From assembly GCA_005503065.1 (NCBI GenBank), contig SCOE01000038.1, positions 1-52,597 of the forward strand: 52,597 bases of DNA. Direction: 5' to 3'. Every line of letters starts with the position of its first letter. Position 1 is the first letter of the stretch. The DNA comes from Comamonadaceae bacterium ALPHA2B (lineage in GTDB: Bacteria; Pseudomonadota; Gammaproteobacteria; Burkholderiales; Burkholderiaceae_C). The notes under the pieces are model-generated. The model saw nothing but the letters and a program-made list of their open reading frames with translations, searched no databases and was not told where the DNA came from. A program made the translations under genes and the position numbers. Shown here piece by piece: positions 16,964 to 24,806 of the stretch.

Positions 16964-16995
16964 CGCCGATCGCTTCGAGACTGTGCTGATCGGCG
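16964..16995 (+). other. Hairpin between lipoprotein gene and marC
   Basis: CGCCGATC (16964-16971) can pair with GATCGGCG (16988-16995) around a 16-nt loop. There is no T-run after it, so it is not a convincing terminator. It ends just before the marC start and could affect its translation. Confidence 0.3.
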
Positions 16996-17008
16996 CCGCG
17001 CGCGCAGG

Positions 17009-17695
17009 ATGATCCAGCCCGGGCTCCTCGCCATGACCGCCGACATCCACACCTTCATCCACCTGCTGTTCATCGGCGTGGTGGCGCTGTTCCCCGTGGT
17101 CAACCCGGTGGGAACGGCATTCGTCGTGATGCCTTCGCTCGCCCTGCTGGACCCGGCCGGCAGGCGCCGCGCAGTCGGCCTCATCACGCTGTACGCTTTC
17201 TGCCTGTGCACCGTGACGCTGGTGGCCGGCGGCTGGATCCTCAAGCTCTTCGGCCTTTCGATTCCGGTCGTGCAGCTCGGCGGCGGCATCATGATCTGCA
17301 AGATGGGCTGGGAATTCCTGGCCTCCGACAAGAAGAAGAGCGAGCCGGCTGACGACGCGACCGCGCCGGCGCAGCGCGCCGACATCGACGACCAGCTCTT
17401 CTACCCCCTGACCTTCCCGCTCACCACGGGCGCCGGCACGATCTCGGTGCTGCTGACGCTGAGCGCGCACGGCGCCTCGGAGACCTGGGAGCGCACGCTG
17501 TTGAGCCTGGGCGCGATCCAGCTGGCGATCGTCGTCATGTGCGCCATGGTCTACTTCTTCTACCTCAACACGCAGCGGCTCCAGCACTATCTGGGATCGC
17601 GCGGCGAGCAGATCTTCAACCGCCTGATCGCCTTCTTCATCTTCTGCGTCGGGCTGCAGATCGCCACCTCGGGCGCCAAGGCATTGTTCGCCTGA
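17009..17695 (+). CDS. MarC family integral membrane protein
   Basis: A 228-residue inner-membrane protein of the MarC (UPF0056) family with about six transmembrane segments. Family landmarks are ALFPVVNPVGTAF near the N-terminus, VQLGGGIMICKMGWEFL in the third segment, and the conserved FYPLTFPLTTGAGTISVLLTL motif. The function of MarC is unresolved; it was once wrongly tied to multiple antibiotic resistance. The start is either 17009 or 17033 (MTADIHTFIHLL), and neither has a strong ribosome-binding site. Between residues ~104 and 124 a charged loop (DKKKSEPADD) separates the two halves. Confidence 0.9.
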   Translation: MIQPGLLAMTADIHTFIHLLFIGVVALFPVVNPVGTAFVVMPSLALLDPAGRRRAVGLITLYAFCLCTVTLVAGGWILKLFGLSIPVVQLGGGIMICKMGWEFLASDKKKSEPADDATAPAQRADIDDQLFYPLTFPLTTGAGTISVLLTLSAHGASETWERTLLSLGAIQLAIVVMCAMVYFFYLNTQRLQHYLGSRGEQIFNRLIAFFIFCVGLQIATSGAKALFA

Positions 17696-17733
17696 CGCGC
17701 GGCCCTCCCCCATCCAGGACACGAATCCAGCCG

Positions 17734-18990
17734 ATGCCGAACCCCGACCCTGCCGCCGCCTTCTTCGACGTCGTGATCGTCGGCGCCGGGGCCGCCGGCC
17801 TGTTCTGCGCCGCGCAGGCGGGTCAGCGCGGGCTGAAGGTCCTGATCGTCGACCACAGCGAGCGGGTGGCGGAAAAGATCCGCATCTCGGGTGGCGGGCG
17901 CTGCAACTTCACCAACCGCGACCTGGACCCCCGCGCGCCGCAGCGGCACTTCGTCGGCGACAACCCGCACTTCTGCCGCTCGGCGCTGGCGCGCTATACG
18001 CCGCAGCACTTCATCGCACTGGTCGACCGGCATGGCATCGCCTGGCACGAGAAGCACAGGGGCCAGCTCTTCTGCGACGGACCCTCGCAGCAGATCATCG
18101 ACATGCTGTTGGCCGAATGCGCGGCCGGCGGTGTCGAACGCTGGCAGCCCTGCACCGTGCGTTCAGTGGCCTTTTCGGCCTCCGGCGCAGACGGGACGGG
18201 CGCGGCCAGCTATCAAATCGATAGCGATCGCGGCCCCGTCACCGCGCGACAGTTCGTGATCGCGGCCGGTGGCCTGTCGATCCCGCAACTGGGCGCGAGC
18301 GATTTCGGCTACCGCGTCGCCAGGCAGTTCGGCCTGCGCGTGGTCGAGCCGAGGCCGGCACTGGTGCCGCTGACCTTCGGCGGCGAGGCCTGGGCCCCGT
18401 ACGCCGGTCTCGCCGGGCTGGCGCTGCCCGTGGAAATCGCCACCGGCTCGAAGAAGACGCGCATGGCCTTCGTGGAGGACCTGCTCTTCACTCACCGCGG
18501 GCTCTCGGGCCCGGCCGTGCTGCAGATCTCCAGCTACTGGCAGCCCGGCACGCCGCTCGCGATCGATTTCGCGCCGGGCGTGGACGTCGGCGCCGCGCTG
18601 AACGCCGCCAAGCGCGACTCCCGAAAGCGCATCGCCAACGAGCTGGCGGCGCTCGTGCCCTCGCGCCTGGCCGACGCCTGGGTGGGCGAAGACCCGGCCC
18701 TGCAGCGCCCGATCAACGAAGCAGCCGACAAGGCGCTGGCACGCCTGGCCGAGCGCATCGCCCGCTGGGAGATCACACCCGAGGGCACCGAGGGCTACAG
18801 GAAGGCCGAAGTGACGGCCGGGGGCGTCGACACGCGTGAACTCTCCTCACAGACGCTGGAAGCCACGAAGCAGCCAGGCCTGCATTTCATCGGCGAGGTG
18901 GTCGACGTGACCGGCTGGCTCGGCGGATACAACTTCCAGTGGGCCTGGGCGAGCGCGCATGCCTGTGCGCAGGCGCTTCAGCCCCGGTGA
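17734..18990 (+). CDS. BaiN/RdsA family FAD-dependent oxidoreductase
   Basis: A 418-residue flavoprotein of the HI0933/BaiN family. FAD binds at the N-terminal VVIVGAGAAGLFCA (residues 13-26). The highly conserved ISGGGRCNFTN lies at 51-61. The C-terminal VTAGGV and FIGEVVDVTGWLGGYNFQWAWASA complete the flavin site. The physiological substrate is not settled for most members. The start at 17734 gives MPNPDPAAAFFDVVIVG, correct for the family. Codons near 18200-18231 (SYQIDSD) come from a copy of the dispersed GCTAT...ATAGC element read in frame, in the variable middle of the protein. Confidence 0.9.
   Translation: MPNPDPAAAFFDVVIVGAGAAGLFCAAQAGQRGLKVLIVDHSERVAEKIRISGGGRCNFTNRDLDPRAPQRHFVGDNPHFCRSALARYTPQHFIALVDRHGIAWHEKHRGQLFCDGPSQQIIDMLLAECAAGGVERWQPCTVRSVAFSASGADGTGAASYQIDSDRGPVTARQFVIAAGGLSIPQLGASDFGYRVARQFGLRVVEPRPALVPLTFGGEAWAPYAGLAGLALPVEIATGSKKTRMAFVEDLLFTHRGLSGPAVLQISSYWQPGTPLAIDFAPGVDVGAALNAAKRDSRKRIANELAALVPSRLADAWVGEDPALQRPINEAADKALARLAERIARWEITPEGTEGYRKAEVTAGGVDTRELSSQTLEATKQPGLHFIGEVVDVTGWLGGYNFQWAWASAHACAQALQPR
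18180..18231 (+). repeat. GCTAT...ATAGC dispersed element, copy inside baiN
   Basis: GCTATC (18209-18214) and GATAGC (18220-18225) form a perfect inverted repeat around AAATC. The block ACGGGCGCGGCCAGCTAT just upstream matches ACGGGCGCGAGCAGCTAT in the copy at 43727-43790, so homology extends beyond the palindrome. It is translated in frame. Confidence 0.7.
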
Positions 18991-19000
18991 AGCTCGCGAG

Positions 19001-19029
19001 ACTGGACGGCCCTGCAAAAAAGCTATAAT
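19001..19029 (+). promoter_or_regulatory. Probable sigma-70 promoter of rpsU
   Basis: A perfect -10 box TATAAT lies at 19024-19029. The -35 region about 17 bp upstream (near 19001, ACTGGA) is poor. The leader to the rpsU start is about 105 nt. Confidence 0.6.
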
Positions 19030-19138
19030 CGCGGGCTAACTTCGGCCTTCCCTCAGCGGGCCACACACGATTTCAGTTGAGGACACCCGGCACGGGGCCC
19101 GATCTTCCCCGGCCACATTCAACAGACTGTTTGTATCC

Positions 19139-19351
19139 ATGACCACCATCCGCGTTAAAGAAAACGAGCCCTTCGACGTCGCCCTGCGCCGTTTCAAGCG
19201 CACGATCGAGAAGCTCGGCCTGCTGACCGACCTGCGTGCCCGCGAGTTCTACGAAAAGCCGACCGCCGAGCGCAAGCGCAAGAAGGCCGCGGCCGTGAAG
19301 CGCCACTACAAGCGCGTGCGCAGCATGCAGCTGCCCAAGAAGCTGTACTGA
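19139..19351 (+). CDS. rpsU: 30S ribosomal protein S21
   Basis: A 70-residue basic protein matching S21 over its full length: [21 protein letters not shown] at the start and the Lys/Arg-rich tail [21 protein letters not shown]21 sits on the 30S platform near the anti-Shine-Dalgarno region and helps initiation. The start codon is preceded by TGTTTGTATCC, in which I see no Shine-Dalgarno sequence. It has its own promoter and a terminator-like hairpin, and is followed by the YqeY gene, a common rpsU neighbour. Confidence 0.97.
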
Positions 19352-19382
19352 TCACGCCGGCACTGGCCCCGCCAGTGACCTG

Positions 19383-19417
19383 AAGGCCGCGCCGGGAAAC
19401 CCTGTCGCGGCCTTTTC
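19383..19417 (+). terminator. Terminator after rpsU
   Basis: AAGGCCGCG (19383-19391) pairs with CGCGGCCTT (19406-19414), followed by TTCGTTTC. The T-run is broken by CG, so it may be partial and let some transcription reach yqeY. Confidence 0.65.
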
Positions 19418-19458
19418 GTTTCTTGCCCGTCATCCGGGCCACCTGAAGGAAGACACCC

Positions 19459-19908
19459 ATGAGCCTCAAGCAACAGATCAGCGACGACATGAAGGCCGCG
19501 ATGCGCGCCAAGGAAGCGGAGCGGCTGGCCACCATCCGCCTGCTGCTCGCAGCCGTGAAGCAGAAGGAAGTCGACGAGCGCATCGAGCTGGACGACGCCG
19601 CGATCGTGGGCGTCATCGACAAGATGATCAAGCAGCGCAAGGACTCGATCGCCGCCTTCACCCAGGCCGGCCGCACCGAGCTTGCCGACAAGGAGGCCGC
19701 CGAGATCAAGGTCATCGAGGCCTACCTGCCCCAGCGCATGAGTGCCGACGAGGTGGCTGCCGAGGTCAAGGCCATCGTGGCGGAACTGGGTGCCAAGGGT
19801 CCCGGCGACATGGGCAAGGTCATGGGCGTGGTCAAGACCCGCCTGGCCGGCAAGGCCGAAATGGGCCAGGTCAGCGCGGCCGTCAAGGCGGCCCTGGCCG
19901 GCGGCTGA
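19459..19908 (+). CDS. GatB/YqeY domain protein
   Basis: A 149-residue protein of the YqeY family, homologous to the C-terminal tRNA-binding tail of the amidotransferase subunit GatB. It starts MSLKQQISDDMKAAMRAKE, has the conserved LPQRMSADEV hinge, and ends with the helical GDMGKVMGVVK domain. A GAAGGAAG ribosome-binding site precedes ATG 19459. Free-standing YqeY commonly follows rpsU in proteobacteria; its cellular role is not established. Confidence 0.94.
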   Translation: MSLKQQISDDMKAAMRAKEAERLATIRLLLAAVKQKEVDERIELDDAAIVGVIDKMIKQRKDSIAAFTQAGRTELADKEAAEIKVIEAYLPQRMSADEVAAEVKAIVAELGAKGPGDMGKVMGVVKTRLAGKAEMGQVSAAVKAALAGG

Positions 19909-19915
19909 CAACGCC

Positions 19916-20374
19916 ATGGCCGAGGCCATCGAGCCGATCGGCAAGGCCTGCGCGTGCCTTGTGGACGCGCGGGGCCGGCTGCTGGTCTTCGACCACCCGG
20001 GCGACCGCGGCATGCAACTGCCCAAGGGCACCATCGAACCCGGCGAGAGCCCGGAAGATGCCGTGCGCCGCGAGTTGCTCGAGGAGTCGGGCATCCGTTT
20101 CGAGGGGCCGCTCGAGCCGCTGGGCACGCTGGACCGCTTCTGCGCCGGTGGCGTCGAAGGCAACCGCCACGACCATGACCAGCGCTGGCACCTGTTCCTG
20201 ATGCGCAGCGATGCTGCCTGGCCTGAGCGCTTCGAACACATCGCCGTCGGCAGCCCCGAGGAGGAAGGCCTGGTTTTCGCCTTCCGCTGGCTGTCTGTCG
20301 ACGATGCGCTGGACGGCTTCGCGCTGCCCTACCGCCAGGCCATCGAGCGGGTGCGCGCCGCCCTGGCGAGCTGA
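19916..20374 (+). CDS. Nudix hydrolase
   Basis: A 152-residue Nudix protein. The Nudix box GTIEPGESPEDAVRRELLEE (first residues of G-x5-E-x7-REUxEExGU) is complete, with the trailing SGI. Nudix enzymes cleave nucleoside diphosphates linked to another group; the substrate is not evident. It begins 7 nt after the YqeY stop, so the two are likely co-transcribed. A His-rich loop NRHDHDQRWHLF lies after the box. It is convergent with pmbA. Confidence 0.9.
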   Translation: MAEAIEPIGKACACLVDARGRLLVFDHPGDRGMQLPKGTIEPGESPEDAVRRELLEESGIRFEGPLEPLGTLDRFCAGGVEGNRHDHDQRWHLFLMRSDAAWPERFEHIAVGSPEEEGLVFAFRWLSVDDALDGFALPYRQAIERVRAALAS

Positions 20375-20420
20375 ATCGCTCCCCTGCCCGCAAGCCGGAC
20401 CGCAGCGGCCCGGCCCGCCA

Positions 20421-21791
20421 TCAAGACCCCGCGACCTTCATGCGGTTGACCAGCAGCGAGCCGGTGGTCTTGGCGCCGTAGTTGTAGGCGTCGGCACCCA
20501 CGGCCTCGATGCCCAGGAGCATGTCCTTGAGGTTGCCGGCGATGGTGATTTCCTGCACCGGGTAGGCGATGCGGCCGTTTTCCACCCAGAAGCCGCTCGC
20601 GCCGCGCGAGTAGTCGCCGGTCACGTAGTTCACGCCCTGGCCCATCAGCTCGATGACGAACAGGCCCGTGCCCAGCTTGCGAAGCATCTCGTCGAGGTCG
20701 TCGCCAGGCTTCGTCAGGCGCGAGCTGAGCGTGAGGTTGTGCGAACCGCCGGCGTTGCCGGTGGTCTTCATGCCCAGCTTGCGCGCCGAGTAGGTCGACA
20801 GGAAATAGCCTTCGAGCCGGCCGCCGTCGACCACCTTGCGCTTGCGCGTGACCACGCCCTCGTCGTCGAAGGGCGAGCTGCCCTTCCCGCGCGGCACGTG
20901 CGGGTCTTCCAGCACGTCGATGTGCTTTGGCAGCACCGCCTTGCCCAGCGAATCGAGCAGGAAGGTGCTGCGCCGGTACAGCGCGCCGCCGCTGGTGGCC
21001 TGCACCAGGCCGCCCAGCAGGCCCGCTGCCAGCGGCGACTCGAAGAGCACGGGGCATTCGGTGGTCTTGATCTTGCGCGACTTGAGGCGGCTCAGCGCCC
21101 GCTCGGCGGCATAGCGGCCCACCGCCTCGGGGCTGGCGAGTTCGTCGGCCGAGCGCATGGAGCTGTACCAGGCGTCCCGCTGCATGTCATCGCCCTTGCC
21201 GGCGATGGGCGCCACCGAGATCGAATGGCGCGAGCTGGCGTAGCCGCCTCGAAAACCGTGCGTGTGGGCGCTGAAGAAGTGGCTCTGCTGCGCCGAGACG
21301 CCCGCGCCTTCGCTGTTGGTGATGCGCTTGTCGGTCGACAGCGCGGCCGCCTCGCATTCGAGCGCCAGCTTGGCGGCTTCCTCGCTCGTGACCGCCCAGG
21401 GATGGAAGAGGTCGAGCTCGGGATGCTCCTTGGCGATGTCGGCTTCGTCGGGCAGGCCGCCCACCGGGTCTTCGGCCGTGAAGCGCGCGATGTCGTAGGC
21501 GGCCTGCACCGTCTGGGCGATCGCCGCCTCGGAGAAGTCGGAGGTGCTCGCGTTGCCGCGCCGGTTGCCGACGTAGACCGTAACGCCGAGCGACTTGTCG
21601 CGGTTGCGCTCGACGTTTTCCAGTTCGCCCTTGCGCACCGACACGGTCAGGCCGCAGCCCTCGGAGGCTTCGGCACCCGCGTCGGTGGCACCCAGCTTCT
21701 TGGCATGGGCCAGCGCGGTGTCGACCAGGTTTTCGAAGAAATCGCGGCTGTAGGCGAAGCCGCTGTCGGCACGGGAGGAGGAAGAGGTCAT
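20421..21791 (-). CDS. pmbA: TldE/PmbA metalloprotease subunit
   Basis: A 456-residue protein of the TldD/PmbA family. PmbA (TldE) partners with TldD to form a protease that matures microcins and degrades CcdA in E. coli. Recognisable parts are VRKGELENVERNRDKSLGVTVYVG near the N-terminus, VLFESPLAAGLLGGLV in the middle, and VTGDYSRGASGFWVENG near the C-terminus. As expected for PmbA, no HExxxH metal site is visible; that belongs to TldD, which is not in this window. The start at 21791 (MTSSSSRADSG) is likely; 21806 is an in-frame alternative. It is divergent from yjgA with about 60 bp between. Confidence 0.93.
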   Translation of the reverse strand: MTSSSSRADSGFAYSRDFFENLVDTALAHAKKLGATDAGAEASEGCGLTVSVRKGELENVERNRDKSLGVTVYVGNRRGNASTSDFSEAAIAQTVQAAYDIARFTAEDPVGGLPDEADIAKEHPELDLFHPWAVTSEEAAKLALECEAAALSTDKRITNSEGAGVSAQQSHFFSAHTHGFRGGYASSRHSISVAPIAGKGDDMQRDAWYSSMRSADELASPEAVGRYAAERALSRLKSRKIKTTECPVLFESPLAAGLLGGLVQATSGGALYRRSTFLLDSLGKAVLPKHIDVLEDPHVPRGKGSSPFDDEGVVTRKRKVVDGGRLEGYFLSTYSARKLGMKTTGNAGGSHNLTLSSRLTKPGDDLDEMLRKLGTGLFVIELMGQGVNYVTGDYSRGASGFWVENGRIAYPVQEITIAGNLKDMLLGIEAVGADAYNYGAKTTGSLLVNRMKVAGS

Positions 21792-21852
21792 GTGGGGGAC
21801 AATCATAGCGACGCCCTCCAATGAAGGACGGGCGACCCATTCCATTCCCGAC

Positions 21853-22509
21853 ATGCCCCGCAAACCCAAAAAAGGCTACTTCGTCCGCGGCCATTTCGTG
21901 GCCGAAGGCAGCGAACTCGACCAGGAGCTCAAGCGCGAGCTCAAGGGCGGCATCGAGGTCAGCAAGACCGACCTCAAGCGCGAAAGCGCCGACCTGCAGG
22001 CGCTGGGCGAGGCGCTCATGACCTTGCGCGCCGACCTGCTCGCGCGGCTGGAGTTGCCCGACGGCCTGATCGATGCCCTGGCGGAAGCCAAACGCATCAC
22101 GAACTTCGAGGGCCGGCGCCGGCAGATGCAATACATCGGCAAGCTGATGCGCAAGCTCGACGCCGCCACGCTCGATGCCGCCCGCATCGCGCTGGACGAG
22201 CAGAACCGGGGCCCGGCGCAGGACACCGCCCTGCTGCACCAGGCCGAGCAATGGCGCGACCGCCTCATCGCCGACGACGACGCGCTGGGCGGCTGGATCG
22301 AGACCCACCCTGCCACCGACGCGCAGCAGCTGCGCGCCCTGGTGCGCCAGGCCCGCAAGGACCTGCTGGCCGGAAAGCCCGGCGAGGCGCCGCGCCAGGG
22401 CAAGGCCTACCGCGAGGTGTTCCAGATCGTGCGCGGCCACCTCGCCGCCCATGGAGATGCCGACCATGGCGAGCAGGCAGCAGCCGAATCGCGCGAGGAA
22501 GATGCATGA
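21853..22509 (+). CDS. darP: YjgA/DarP ribosome-associated protein (DUF615)
   Basis: A 218-residue protein of the YjgA (DarP) family, which joins late 50S assembly intermediates. The core KRESADLQALGEALMTL, ALAEAKRI.NFEGRRRQMQYIGKLMR and FRQGKAYREVFQ-like segments match. It is divergent from pmbA, an arrangement conserved in many proteobacteria. Its stop overlaps the mogA start by 4 nt (ATGA). The C-terminal 15 residues are acidic and variable. Confidence 0.92.
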   Translation: MPRKPKKGYFVRGHFVAEGSELDQELKRELKGGIEVSKTDLKRESADLQALGEALMTLRADLLARLELPDGLIDALAEAKRITNFEGRRRQMQYIGKLMRKLDAATLDAARIALDEQNRGPAQDTALLHQAEQWRDRLIADDDALGGWIETHPATDAQQLRALVRQARKDLLAGKPGEAPRQGKAYREVFQIVRGHLAAHGDADHGEQAAAESREEDA

Positions 22510-23108
22510 GCACGACGATCGCCACCTTCGACCCCGTGAAGATCGGCATCGTCTCGGTGAGCGACCGGGCATCGACCGGCGTCTACGAGGACAAAGGCCT
22601 GCCCGCGCTGCAGGACTGGCTCGGCCGTGCGCTGAAGAACCCCGTCACCTTCGAGCCGCGCCTCATCCCCGACGAGCAGGCACGCATCAGCCAGACCCTG
22701 ATCGAGCTGGTGGACGCCGGCTGCTCCCTGGTGCTGACGACCGGCGGTACCGGCCCCGCCCTGCGCGACGTGACGCCCGAGGCAACGCTGGCGGTGGCCC
22801 ACAGGGAGATGCCCGGCTTCGGCGAGCAGATGCGGCAGATCAGTCTGCGCTTCGTGCCCACGGCGATCCTCTCGCGGCAGGTCGCCGTGATCCGCGGCCA
22901 GGCGCTCATCCTGAACCTGCCGGGGCAGCCCAAGGCGATCGCCGAGACGCTCGAAGGTCTGAAGAATGCGGACGGATCGCAGGCGGTACCGGGCATCTTC
23001 GCGGCGGTGCCCTATTGCATCGACCTCATCGGCGGCCCGTATCTGGAAACCGACGAAGCGGTGTGCATGGCCTTCAGGCCCAAGTCAGCCCTGCGGCCCC
23101 CGCGTTGA
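22506..23108 (+). CDS. mogA: Molybdopterin adenylyltransferase
   Basis: A 200-residue MogA protein that adenylates molybdopterin before molybdenum insertion. IGIVSVSDRASTGVYEDKG opens the MoaB/MogA fold. The substrate-binding TTGGTGPALRDVTPEATL (about residues 78-95) and NLPGQPKAIAETL complete the signature. It overlaps yjgA by 4 nt. It would serve the molybdenum-dependent nitrate reductase encoded at 2895-5714, although it is far away and may serve all molybdoenzymes. Confidence 0.94.
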   Translation: MSTTIATFDPVKIGIVSVSDRASTGVYEDKGLPALQDWLGRALKNPVTFEPRLIPDEQARISQTLIELVDAGCSLVLTTGGTGPALRDVTPEATLAVAHREMPGFGEQMRQISLRFVPTAILSRQVAVIRGQALILNLPGQPKAIAETLEGLKNADGSQAVPGIFAAVPYCIDLIGGPYLETDEAVCMAFRPKSALRPPR

Positions 23109-23193
23109 CGTGCCGCGGGGTCGATCGCACTGCGCGCGCGACGCAGGCTCGATCGGCAACCCGCTTCTGCATGCCTGACCCCTGCAGGCGGCG

Positions 23194-23703
23194 TCACGGC
23201 CGCCCCCGGCGGCGATTCGCTTTCGGCAGCGTGGCCCCTGCCACCATCCGATGCGCCTGTTCCTGCAGCGCATCGAGGGCCGCGTCCAAGGCGCCCACCC
23301 CCTCCTTGTCCAACGTCGAGAGCAGTTCGGCATTGATGGCCGACACGAGCGGGTAGAGCTCGTCGTACAGCGCCTGCCCCGCTTCCGTGAGTCGCAGAAC
23401 CACGTGCCGCCGATCTCCGCCGAGCTGTTCACGAGAGAGAAGTTCCTTGGCCACCAGCGAGCTCACCGCCTTGGAGGTCCGTGCGCGGTCCAGTTGCGCA
23501 TGCTCGGCGAGTTGCGACGAGCCCAGTTCACCCCGGCTGGCCAGCGTGGCGATCAGGCGCCATTCGCGGCGCGTGATGCCGAAGCGGCCCTCGCACAGCC
23601 GGGTCACCATGCCGCCAGCCACCGACAGCAGTCGGCTCAGGCGATACAGCAGCAGGTCGTCCAGCGGGCGGGCGCGGCCGCCGGGCGCGGAGGGGAAGGG
23701 CAT
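23194..23703 (-). CDS. MarR-family transcriptional regulator
   Basis: A 169-residue MarR regulator with the winged-helix core: LLLYRLSRLLSVAGGMVTRLCEGRFGITRREWRLIATLA, SSQLAEHAQLDRARTSKAVSSL, and the wing GGDRRHVVLRLTEAG. The start at 23703 (MPFPSAPGG) is chosen; the frame stays open upstream to 23808 but that would cross the operator. It is divergent from the Bug receptor-sulfatase pair, with a perfect 12-bp palindrome between them. It most likely represses that pair and is released by a ligand such as a sulfated or aromatic compound (inference). Confidence 0.9.
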   Translation of the reverse strand: MPFPSAPGGRARPLDDLLLYRLSRLLSVAGGMVTRLCEGRFGITRREWRLIATLASRGELGSSQLAEHAQLDRARTSKAVSSLVAKELLSREQLGGDRRHVVLRLTEAGQALYDELYPLVSAINAELLSTLDKEGVGALDAALDALQEQAHRMVAGATLPKANRRRGRP

Positions 23704-23732
23704 GGGGAAAGTCCGCACGACAGTTGATTTGA

Positions 23733-23744
23733 ACAATCGATTGT
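23733..23744. promoter_or_regulatory. Candidate MarR operator
   Basis: ACAATCGATTGT is a perfect 12-bp palindrome in the 107-bp divergent spacer between the MarR gene and the Bug receptor. Size, symmetry and AT-richness fit MarR operators. Confidence 0.65.
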
Positions 23745-23810
23745 GTGACTTCCAGAATCGCAGCCAGACGCCCGGCACGGGCGCCCGCCCCTTTTTGACG
23801 GAGACCATGC

Positions 23811-24806
23811 ATGCATTCCGCTTCCCTGCGCCGCCGCGGCGCCCTGGCCGGCTTCGGCGCTCTGGCCCTGTGCGCCCTGCCCTTTGCCGCCGCCCACGCC
23901 CAGAATTTTCCCAACGGCCAGCCCATCAGGGTGCTGATCGGCGTGCCGGCCGGCGGCACGCAGGACGTGCTCACGCGCGCCATCGCGCACGAGGTGCGCG
24001 ACTCGCTCGGCCCGCTCATCATCGACAACCGCTCTGGCGCAGCCGGCCGCATCGCGGTGGAGGCGGTCAAGACGGCCGCGCCCGACGGCCACACGCTGCT
24101 GCTCGGCACCGCCGGGATGATGACGATGTTCCCGAGCGCCTACAAGAACCTGTCGTACGACCCGATCAAGGACTTCCAGCCGATCGTCAACGCGGCGCGC
24201 TTCGAGCTCGCCCTGGTGGTCAACAAGGACGTGCCGGCCAACACGCTGCCCGAGTTCATCGCCTGGGCCAAGGCGCAGGGCGACAAGGTCAGCTTCGCCT
24301 CGTACGGTGCGGGCACGCCCTCGCACTTCCTGGGCGAGATGCTCAACCGCGCGGCCGGGCTGAAGATGGTGCATGTGCCCTATCGCGGCTCCACGCCGGC
24401 GCGGCAGGATGTGATGGGCGGGCAGATCCCCGTCTACTTCGACACCGTGGGCGGCGCGCAGCAGATGCTGCCCTCGGGCCGCGTCAAGGTGCTGGCCACC
24501 AGCGGCGAAAAGCGCTCGCCGCTGATGCCCGCGCTGCCCAGCTTCGTCGAGGGCGGCTACAAGGACGTGGTCGCCACCGCCTGGTTCGCCTACTACGCGC
24601 CGCTCAAGACGCCCAAACCGGTGGTCGACAAGCTGCGCGCCGAGTTCACGCGCGCCGTCAACTCGCGCGAGGTGCGCCAGCAACTGCTGGCCAACGGCAT
24701 GTACCCGGTGGCCGACGACGCCGACACGCTCGTGAAGACCATGCGCGAGGACACCGCGCGCTGGGGCGCGATCATGAAGGCCGTGAATTTCCAGGCCAAT
24801 GACTGA
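23811..24806 (+). CDS. Bug/TctC-family periplasmic solute-binding receptor (third)
   Basis: A 331-residue Bug receptor with a signal peptide (RRRGALAGFGALALCALPFAAAHA) and standard motifs: QPIRVLIGVPAGGTQDVLTRA, IDNRSGAAGRIAVEAVKTAAPDGHT, and FASYGAGTPSHFLGEML. A GGAG ribosome-binding site precedes ATG 23811. It overlaps the next gene, a sulfatase, by a few bases and is divergent from a MarR regulator. This suggests the ligand is a sulfate ester or its product. No permease is nearby. Confidence 0.92.
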   Translation: MHSASLRRRGALAGFGALALCALPFAAAHAQNFPNGQPIRVLIGVPAGGTQDVLTRAIAHEVRDSLGPLIIDNRSGAAGRIAVEAVKTAAPDGHTLLLGTAGMMTMFPSAYKNLSYDPIKDFQPIVNAARFELALVVNKDVPANTLPEFIAWAKAQGDKVSFASYGAGTPSHFLGEMLNRAAGLKMVHVPYRGSTPARQDVMGGQIPVYFDTVGGAQQMLPSGRVKVLATSGEKRSPLMPALPSFVEGGYKDVVATAWFAYYAPLKTPKPVVDKLRAEFTRAVNSREVRQQLLANGMYPVADDADTLVKTMREDTARWGAIMKAVNFQAND

